Below, piece by piece: positions 30,826 through 37,511 of a stretch of 37,511 nucleotides of DNA (its first letter is position 1; each line of letters opens with the position of its first letter). The notes beneath the pieces are model-generated. The model saw nothing but the letters and a program-made list of their open reading frames with translations. It was not told the origin of the DNA and did no database searches. The translations under genes and the position numbers were made by a program. The DNA comes from CALMEC01 sp964531025 (GTDB taxonomy: Bacteria; Actinomycetota; Thermoleophilia; Miltoncostaeales; Miltoncostaeaceae): positions 1 to 37,511 of the forward strand of contig CAZHDY010000007.1 of NCBI GenBank assembly GCA_964531025.1, read 5' to 3'.

Positions 30826-32405
30826 CCCGCGTCGCGATCTACGACACCACCCTGCGGGACGGACAGCAGCGCGAGGGGATGAGCCTCACCGTCGGTGAGC
30901 AGATGGCCATCGCGGTCGAGCTCGCGCGCTTCGGCGTGGACTACCTGGAGGCCGGATTCCCGTCGTCCAACCCCAAGGAGCGCGAGCTCTTCGCCGCCCT
31001 GGAGCGCGAGGACATGGGCTCCACCAAGGTCACCGCGTTCGGCATGACGCGGCGGCGTGACACGACGCCGGACACCGACGCGGGCCTGCGCGAGCTGGCC
31101 GACTGCTTCGCCCCGGTGGTGACGGTGGTGGGCAAGACCTGGGATCTTCACCTCGAGAAGATCCTCCGCGTCTCCCGCGACGAGAACCTGCGCATCATCG
31201 AGGACTCGGTGGCGTTCCTCGTCGCCCAGGGCAAGGAGGTCGTCTACGACTCCGAGCACTTCTTCGACGCGTATGCGGCGCACCCCGAGTACGCCATCCG
31301 GTGTCTTCAGGCCGCCGCCGCCGGCGGCGCATCCTGGGTGGTTCCCTGCGACACCAACGGCGGGACTCTCCCGGACCGTCTGCGGACCGTCGTCTCGGAG
31401 GTCGTCGCGGCGCTCCCGGGGGTACCCGTCGGGATCCACTGTCACAACGACGCGGAGTGCGGCGTCGCCAACTCGCTCGCCGCCGTCGAGGCCGGTGCCC
31501 GCCAGGTGCAGGGCACCATGAACGGCTACGGCGAGCGCTGCGGCAACGCCAACCTCGTGTCGATCGTTCCCTCACTCTCGCTGAAGATGGGCTACGAGGT
31601 CTGCGGCGAGGGCAAGCTGTCCGACATCACACGTCTCAGCCACTTCGTCGCCGAGACGGCGAACCTCCCCCCGGACCAGTGGGCCCCGTTCGTCGGGTAC
31701 AACGCGTTCGCCCACAAGGGCGGCATGCACGCGTCGGCGATCCTCCACGATCCGGGAACGTACGAGCACATCGACCCGGATCTGGTGGGCAACGGACGCC
31801 ACGTGCCGGTGAGCGAGCTCTCGGGGCGTGGGACGATCGTGGCGAAGGCCGAGCAGTACGGGGTCGAGCCCGACGCCGAGCAGTTGGCCGCCATCCTCGA
31901 GAAGCTGAAGGACCTTGAACACCGCGGATACCACTTCGAGGTCGCCGATGCGTCCTTCGAACTTCTGGTACGCCGCGAACTGGGTGTCTACGAGCCCCTG
32001 TTCGAGCTGGAGAGCTTCCGCGTCATCACCGAGAAGCGCGCCGACGGACGCGTCGCGACCGAGGCGACGGTGAAGCTCCACCACGAGGGCCAGCGACACG
32101 TCGCCGTGGCCGAGGGGAACGGGCCGGTGAACGCGCTCGACGCGGCGCTGCGGCTCGCGCTCGACGGACGCGTGGAGGGGCTCGACCGGATCGAGCTGGT
32201 CAACTTCAAGGTGCGCATCCTCGACGAGCACAAGGGGACGGCGGCGGTCACGCGCGTTCTCATCGATTCGACGGACGGCGAGCGCACCTGGGGGAGCATC
32301 GGTGTGAGCGAGAACGTCATCGAGGCCGCCTGGGAGGCGCTCGTCGACAGCATCGAGCACGGTATCGCCCTCATGCGCGCCGAACACCCGACCTCCGCGG
32401 CATAG
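30822..32405 (+). CDS. cimA: (R)-citramalate synthase
   Basis: CimA condenses pyruvate with acetyl-CoA to citramalate, opening the threonine-independent route to 2-oxobutyrate and isoleucine. The 527 residues start YDTTLRDGQQREGMSLT (DRE-TIM metallolyase), then GKTWDLHLEKIL, which separates the CimA/LeuA2 group from 2-isopropylmalate and homocitrate synthases. CDTNGGTLP, IHCHNDAECGVANSLAAVEAG, the YGERCGNANL motif and NAFAHKGGMHASAI follow. The C-terminal half is a regulatory LeuA dimer domain, where isoleucine usually binds. The ATGA overlap with ilvE and the nearby leuB fit the pathway. A 2-isopropylmalate synthase is less likely from the motif pattern. Confidence 0.92.
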   Translation: MTRVAIYDTTLRDGQQREGMSLTVGEQMAIAVELARFGVDYLEAGFPSSNPKERELFAALEREDMGSTKVTAFGMTRRRDTTPDTDAGLRELADCFAPVVTVVGKTWDLHLEKILRVSRDENLRIIEDSVAFLVAQGKEVVYDSEHFFDAYAAHPEYAIRCLQAAAAGGASWVVPCDTNGGTLPDRLRTVVSEVVAALPGVPVGIHCHNDAECGVANSLAAVEAGARQVQGTMNGYGERCGNANLVSIVPSLSLKMGYEVCGEGKLSDITRLSHFVAETANLPPDQWAPFVGYNAFAHKGGMHASAILHDPGTYEHIDPDLVGNGRHVPVSELSGRGTIVAKAEQYGVEPDAEQLAAILEKLKDLEHRGYHFEVADASFELLVRRELGVYEPLFELESFRVITEKRADGRVATEATVKLHHEGQRHVAVAEGNGPVNALDAALRLALDGRVEGLDRIELVNFKVRILDEHKGTAAVTRVLIDSTDGERTWGSIGVSENVIEAAWEALVDSIEHGIALMRAEHPTSAA

Positions 32406-32407
32406 CC

Positions 32408-33525
32408 ATGTCGGAGATGATCCCCCTTGCAAAGCCGGTCATCGATGACCGGGAGATCGAGCTCGTCACCGAGGTCCTGCGCTCCGGGCAGCTCTCCCTC
32501 GGTCCGGTGCTGCGGCGGTTCGAGCAGATGTGGGCCGAGCGGGCGGGGGTGAAGCACGCCATCGCCTGCTCGTCGGGCACGGCGGGGCTGCACGTCGCGC
32601 TCCACCAGGCCGGCATCGGCCCGGGCGACGAGGTCATCCTCCCGTCGTTCACGTTCGTGGCGTCGGCCAACGCCATCCTCTTCACCGGTGCGACCCCGGT
32701 CTTCGTCGAGGTGGACCCGCAGACGTTCAACCTCGATCCCGCCGCGGTCGAGGCGGCCATCACCCCGCGCACGCGGGCGATCGAGATCGTCGACATCTTC
32801 GGCTATCCGGCCGAGCTGCCCGCGCTCATCGACATCGCCCGGCGCCACGACCTCGTCCTCGTCGAGGACGCCTGCCAGGCCATCGGCGGGGGCTACGACG
32901 GCAAGCCCTACGGGTCGTGGGGGCACCCGGCCATCCTTGCCTTCTACGCCAACAAGCAGATGACCACGGCCGAGGGCGGGATCATCCTCACCGACGACGA
33001 CGAGGTCGCCCGTCAGGCGCTCTCGCTGGTCAACCAGGGGCGCTCCGACTCGGGTGCATGGCTCGTGCACTCGCAGCTCGGCTTCAACTACCGGATGTCG
33101 GACGTCCACGCGGCGATCGGCATCGGACAGCTCGAGCGGCTGGACGACATGCTGGCCGGCCGCGCCCGTGTGGCCGCCCGCTATCAGGATGCCGTGGCGG
33201 ACATCGCGGGCGTGACGCCCATGTACGAGGGCCCGCAGGAGCGCTCGTGGTTCGTCTACGCGCCACGGCTCGACGCCGACATCGACCGCAATGCCGTCAT
33301 CGGCGCGCTCGAGCGGCGGGGGATCCCGGCCAAGCCGTACCTGCCGTGCGTCCACCTGCAGCCCTTCTACCAGGAGGTCCACGGCTACCGGCCCGGTCTC
33401 CTTCCCGTCACCGAGGCGATAAGCGCGTCCACCATCGCGCTGCCGTTCTTCCCCGAGATGACCGACGATCAGGTGGACACCGTGACCGCGGCACTGGCCG
33501 CGGCCGTCGACGAGGTGAGGGGCGC

Positions 33526-33529
<4 letters not shown>
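32408..33529 (+). CDS. DegT/DnrJ/EryC1/StrS family aminotransferase
   Basis: These PLP enzymes usually aminate keto-sugars for surface polysaccharides or natural products. The 373 residues show IPLAKPVIDDREI, SSGTAGLHVALHQAG, VILPSFTFVASANAI, VEVDPQTFNLDP, VEDACQAIGG, the PLP lysine 183 in FYANKQMTTAEGG, NQGRSD and FNYRMSDVHAAIG. It is complete. The partner enzymes (nucleotide-sugar epimerase/dehydratase, glycosyltransferase) are absent; instead the gene lies two bases after cimA and overlaps argH by ATGA. Its substrate is unknown; UDP- or dTDP-linked keto-sugars are the family rule. Confidence 0.93.
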
Positions 33530-34904
<1,375 letters not shown>

Positions 34905-34911
<7 letters not shown>

Positions 34912-35183
34912 GGAGCGGCTTCCTCGCGCTGGGGCTGGGGCGCTTCGTGCGTGCCGATCGCGTGCTCGCGATCGAGCCGATCACCGGTGAGGAACGCGGT
35001 CCGGGGAATCGTACGCTCGTCTGGGTGGAGGGGCTCGAGCGGCCGCTCGTCGCCGCCCGCAGCGAGAGCGCGTTGCTCGGCGACCTGGGCGGTGCCGTGC
35101 GCGGTGTCGCGGCGACGGCGACGGACGATCACGAGCCACAGGACACGCTCCCCGAGATCGAGCCGCCGCCCTCGCTGTTCTGA
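34905..35183 (+). CDS. RemA-like (DUF370) small protein, tentative
   Basis: The 92-residue protein starts with FLALGLGRFVRADRVLAIEPI, which I can lay against the RemA/DUF370 start, whose pattern is roughly F-I-x-I-G-x-G-x-x-V-x-A-x-R-I-x-x-I. The following RTLVWVEG and ARSESALLGDL could match the RemA region before its C-terminus. RemA is a DNA-binding ring-forming regulator of biofilm matrix genes in Bacillus. This version is acidic at its C-terminus, so a DNA-binding role is not assured. ATG 34905 overlaps the argH stop; mpg begins one base after its stop. The alternative is an unrelated small protein. Confidence 0.7.
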
Positions 35184-35184
35184 C

Positions 35185-35772
35185 GTGGCGGTCCCGCTCG
35201 GCCGCGCCTTCTACGCCCGCCCGTCCGTCGAGGTCGGACGCGATCTCCTCGGCTGTGAGATCCGCTGCGGTGACACGGCGGGTCGCATCGTCGAGGTCGA
35301 GATCTACGACCAGGACGACCCCGCATCGCACAGTCATCGCGGACCGACCCCGCGCGCCCGTGTGATGTTCGGTGAGCCGGCACGCCTCTACGTGTACCGC
35401 AGCTACGGGATCCACTGGTGTGCGAACGTCGTCTGCGAGGAACCCGGGCGCGGTGCCGCGGTGCTGATCCGCGCGCTGGAGCCCGTCGACGGGCTGGCCG
35501 TCATGGAGGCGCGACGCGGTCGCGCCGCGATCCGTGACCTCTGCTCCGGTCCGGGAAAGCTCTGTCAGGCCCTCGGGATCGACGGGACGATGAACGGCAG
35601 CTCGCTGGAGGACGGGCCGGTGCGTGTCACGGCGGGCGGCGAGCCTCCGGCGCAGATCGTCGTCGGTCCCCGCATCGGGATCTCCGTCGCAACGGAGGTG
35701 CCGTGGAGGCTTGGCGTGGCGGGATCCCCGTATCTTTCACGTCCGTTCCCGATGGAGGTCAGTGATGAGTAG
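35185..35772 (+). CDS. mpg: DNA-3-methyladenine glycosylase, AAG/MPG family
   Basis: This monofunctional glycosylase removes alkylated and deaminated purines such as 3-methyladenine and hypoxanthine. The 195 residues contain GRAFYARPSVEVGRDLLG, the active-site region GRIVEVEIYDQDDPASHSHRG with its catalytic Glu, the YVYRSYGIHWCANVV strand, VLIRALEPVDG and SGPGKLCQALGI. GTG 35185 comes one base after the preceding stop, and the reading frame overlaps tyrS by eight bases. The mpg-tyrS pair also occurs in mycobacteria (from memory), so this context is old rather than accidental. Confidence 0.95.
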   Translation: MAVPLGRAFYARPSVEVGRDLLGCEIRCGDTAGRIVEVEIYDQDDPASHSHRGPTPRARVMFGEPARLYVYRSYGIHWCANVVCEEPGRGAAVLIRALEPVDGLAVMEARRGRAAIRDLCSGPGKLCQALGIDGTMNGSSLEDGPVRVTAGGEPPAQIVVGPRIGISVATEVPWRLGVAGSPYLSRPFPMEVSDE

Positions 35773-36913
35773 CGCCGACGCACTCGCCGCCCGCGCGGTG
35801 GATGTCGTACCCCCCGACGGCCTCGCCGCCAAGCTGGCGACCGGTCGTCCGCTTCGGGTCAAGCTCGGCGTCGACCCGACCGCCCCGGACATCCATCTGG
35901 GGCACACCGTGGTGCTGCAGAAGCTCCGGGAGTTCCAGGACGCGGGGCACACCGCCGTGCTCATCATCGGCGACTGGACCGCCCGTGTGGGTGATCCGTC
36001 CGGGCGTACGTCCACCCGTCCGATGCTGACCGCGGACGAGATCGACCACAACGCGACCACCTATCGCGAGCAGGCCTTCCGCATCCTCGACCCGGACCGC
36101 GTCGAGATCCATTCGAACGGCGAGTGGTTCGGGCCGATGGGCCTCGACGGCGTCTTCCGCCTGGCGGCCACCACCACGGTCAACCAGCTGCTCCGTCGCG
36201 AGGACTTCGCGAACCGCATCGGCGAGAACCGGCCGATCTCGGTGCTGGAGCTCTTCTACCCGCTCATGCAGGCCTACGACTCGGTGGAGGTGCGAGCCGA
36301 CATCGAGCTCGGCGGCACCGATCAGCTCTTCAACCTGATGCTCGGTCGCGAGCTCCAGCAGGCGTTCGACCAGGAGCCACAGGTCGCGATGACGATGCCG
36401 ATCCTGCCCGGGACCGACGGCGTCAAGCGCATGAGCAAGTCCACGGGCAACTACATCGGGGTGAGCGAGCCGGCGGAGGAGCAGTTCGGGAAGGTCATGA
36501 GCATCTCCGACGAGGCCATGGCGACCTTCTACGAGCTCCTGTTCCCGGATGTCGCGGCGGAGGGGACGGCGGTCGAGCGGAAGCGCCGGCTCGGACGGCT
36601 CATCGTCGAGCGCTTCCACGGGGCCGGTGTGGGTGAGGGCGCGGAGGCCCACTTCAACCGCGTCACACGTGATCGGCAGGCGCCGGACGACATCCCCGAC
36701 GTCGTGGTGGCGGACGGGGTGGTGCACCTGCCGGCGTTGCTGGTGGAGGGTCTGGGAATCGCCAGCCGCGGAGAGGCACGTCGTCTCATCGCCCAGGGGG
36801 GCGTGAGCCTGGACGGGGATCGCCTCACGGATCTGGATGTGCCGGCGGCGGATCTCGACGGTCGCACCCTCCGTGCCGGCAAGCGCCGGTACGCGCGCAT
36901 CGTGCGCTCCTGA
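35765..36913 (+). CDS. tyrS: Tyrosyl-tRNA synthetase
   Basis: TyrRS charges tRNA-Tyr. The 382 residues show the class I signatures HLGHT (44-48, HIGH-like) in LGVDPTAPDIHLGHT and RMSKS (222-226, KMSKS-like), with GDWTARVGDPSGR, ELFYPLMQAYDSVEV and GGTDQLFNLMLGRELQ between them, and a C-terminal S4 RNA-binding domain (GIASRGEARRLIAQGGVSLDG). This is the TyrZ-like type II form. ATG 35765 overlaps the mpg stop. No T-box leader is possible, since the gene starts inside mpg. The rRNA operon starts about 270 bases downstream. Confidence 0.97.
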   Translation: MSSADALAARAVDVVPPDGLAAKLATGRPLRVKLGVDPTAPDIHLGHTVVLQKLREFQDAGHTAVLIIGDWTARVGDPSGRTSTRPMLTADEIDHNATTYREQAFRILDPDRVEIHSNGEWFGPMGLDGVFRLAATTTVNQLLRREDFANRIGENRPISVLELFYPLMQAYDSVEVRADIELGGTDQLFNLMLGRELQQAFDQEPQVAMTMPILPGTDGVKRMSKSTGNYIGVSEPAEEQFGKVMSISDEAMATFYELLFPDVAAEGTAVERKRRLGRLIVERFHGAGVGEGAEAHFNRVTRDRQAPDDIPDVVVADGVVHLPALLVEGLGIASRGEARRLIAQGGVSLDGDRLTDLDVPAADLDGRTLRAGKRRYARIVRS

Positions 36914-37024
36914 CCCGTGAGCGGGACGAAAACCCCGCAAAGTCCGCTGCTCCGGGGCGTATCGACGCCGAACCGCCACATTCGCCCGACCACTCTGCTA
37001 CTTTGCCCCAGCGCTTGAGGGGCA
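36914..37024 (+). terminator. Candidate terminator hairpins between tyrS and the rRNA promoter
   Basis: Three weak to moderate hairpins lie here. CCCG-TGAG-CGGG (36914-36925) directly follows the stop codon. CCCCG/CGGGG pair over a 15-base loop (36933-36957). TGCCCC/GGGGCA pair over nine bases (37004-37024). Together they could end the ilvE-tyrS transcript before the rRNA promoter. None has a U-run. A TACTTT hexamer at 36999-37004 overlaps the third, so this part could instead contain an additional promoter. Confidence 0.4.
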
Positions 37025-37151
37025 GCCGCCCTGCAGGCGTGTGTGTGAGTGGACGTCGAGCCTCGGCCCGGCATCCATCGGGGGAGATCTGCTAGCCTCC
37101 CCAAACCGCGCTCCGGAAACGGAAAGCGGCTCAGTGGGTGTGTCGGCGAGG

Positions 37152-37180
37152 TTGACCGACGCGAGGAGATGCGGTATGAT
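37152..37180 (+). promoter_or_regulatory. rRNA operon promoter
   Basis: TTGACC at 37152-37157 and TATGAT at 37175-37180 are separated by exactly 17 bases, each five of six to the sigma-70 consensus. This is the best promoter in the window. It predicts a start near 37187 and a leader of nearly 300 bases to 16S. A second, weaker -10-like TAGCCT lies at 37093-37098. Confidence 0.85.
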
Positions 37181-37216
37181 CTCCAATCCGTGGTCGGCAA
37201 GCCGGTCACGAAAGCT

Positions 37217-37254
37217 GTGCGACTTCGGTCGCGCGAACCTTGAAAACTAAACAG
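37217..37254 (+). promoter_or_regulatory. rRNA antitermination elements (boxB-like hairpin and boxA-like motif)
   Basis: GCGAC-TTCG-GTCGC at 37219-37232 is a tetraloop hairpin (extendable by two pairs), followed by TTGAAAACTAAACAG at 37240-37254, close to the TTTGAAAACT-type boxA of Gram-positive rRNA leaders. The order boxB then boxA is that of mycobacterial rrn leaders. They would load Nus factors to keep rRNA transcription from early termination. Confidence 0.6.
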
Positions 37255-37482
37255 CATGCATCTACGGGTCGTCACCTCGGTGATGGCCAACTGATGATCA
37301 GGTCTTATTTTCACGAACCCCGTCAGGGCGGTTCGACTTGGCGTGAGCCAAATCGGAATCGTCCGGGTTCGCCTCGGATCCCTCGGGATCTGGGGCATCG
37401 CTCTTGCTCCTCGGAGTGAGAGCAACGTCAACTTAAGTCTGCCGTCGGGACCTCGGTCCGCGACGGTGGCCAGCAAGTTCTC
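37255..37482 (+). other. rRNA leader, 3' part
   Basis: This is the transcribed spacer before 16S. Two hairpins are visible: GCTCT-TG-CTCC/GGAG-TG-AGAGC at 37400-37423 and CCGTCG...CGACGG at 37442-37466. Part of this stretch should pair with sequence beyond the 16S 3' end (outside the window) for RNase III processing. No gene is present. Confidence 0.6.
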
Positions 37483-37511
37483 TTCACGGAGAGTTTGATC
37501 CTGGCTCAGGA
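37483..37511 (+). rRNA. rrs: 16S ribosomal RNA, first bases only
   Basis: The universal 16S start AGAGTTTGATCCTGGCTCAG (the 27F primer site) is exact at 37490-37509, preceded by TCTTCACGG. The mature 5' end is placed near 37483 by comparison with known actinobacterial genes, accurate to a few bases. The rest lies outside the window. Confidence 0.97.

Noticed and set aside
35600..35765. T-box leader for tyrS
   Set aside because: tyrS starts inside mpg codons, leaving no room for a leader RNA, and no T-box sequence is present.

Overview
The window is a dense, very GC-rich chromosomal segment with third codon positions almost always G or C. It carries 36 protein genes and ends on the first bases of a 16S rRNA gene. 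The gene set points to the phylum Actinomycetota: MurT/GatD, a DUF3349 gene beside a PiT transporter and a small membrane protein, an actinobacterial-type SOS box, leaderless starts and a type II tyrosyl-tRNA synthetase. LL-diaminopimelate aminotransferase and citramalate synthase suggest a deep-branching lineage rather than a classical mycobacterium or streptomycete, but I cannot name the class with confidence.

Layout. 1-9.6 kb: the end of RNase J, a minus-strand pair of paralogous membrane proteins of unknown function, then ftsK, a RodZ-like gene, cinA, thpR and recA. The recA gene has its own promoter and SOS box inside thpR. 9.9-12.6 kb: a cupredoxin lipoprotein (minus), then a PiT transporter, small membrane protein and DUF3349 operon. 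12.6-16.3 kb (minus): the E1-alpha, E1-beta and E2 genes of a 2-oxoacid dehydrogenase without E3, and a small membrane protein. 16.3-21.1 kb: miaB, miaA, dapF, dapL, dut. 21.1-22.6 kb: a lower-GC insert with a DUF4143-type ATPase. 22.6-26.2 kb (minus): rpiA, murT, an unassigned methyltransferase and gatD, with overlapping or nearly touching ends. 26.2-28.3 kb: a metallo-beta-lactamase-fold hydrolase and leuB. 28.3-29.0 kb: about 700 bases without a convincing gene but with at least eight perfect or near-perfect hairpins. 29.0-36.9 kb: a FhuF-like protein, then seven touching or overlapping genes: ilvE, cimA, a DegT-family aminotransferase, argH, a RemA-like small protein, mpg and tyrS. 36.9-37.5 kb: rRNA promoter and leader, then 16S.

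How the genes work together. dapL and dapF make meso-diaminopimelate for lysine and peptidoglycan, and murT/gatD amidate the peptidoglycan precursor lipid II. cimA, leuB and ilvE supply three steps of isoleucine and leucine synthesis, by the citramalate route. recA, dut and mpg serve DNA repair and nucleotide hygiene; ftsK serves chromosome segregation. miaA and miaB act one after the other on tRNA adenosine 37.

The items most worth a second look are the hairpin-dense region 28.40-28.98 kb, the methyltransferase lodged between murT and gatD, the RemA-like protein in the amino-acid/tRNA-synthetase operon, the two paralogous membrane proteins beside ftsK, and the SOS box inside thpR. I found no tRNA gene, CRISPR array or complete insertion sequence.
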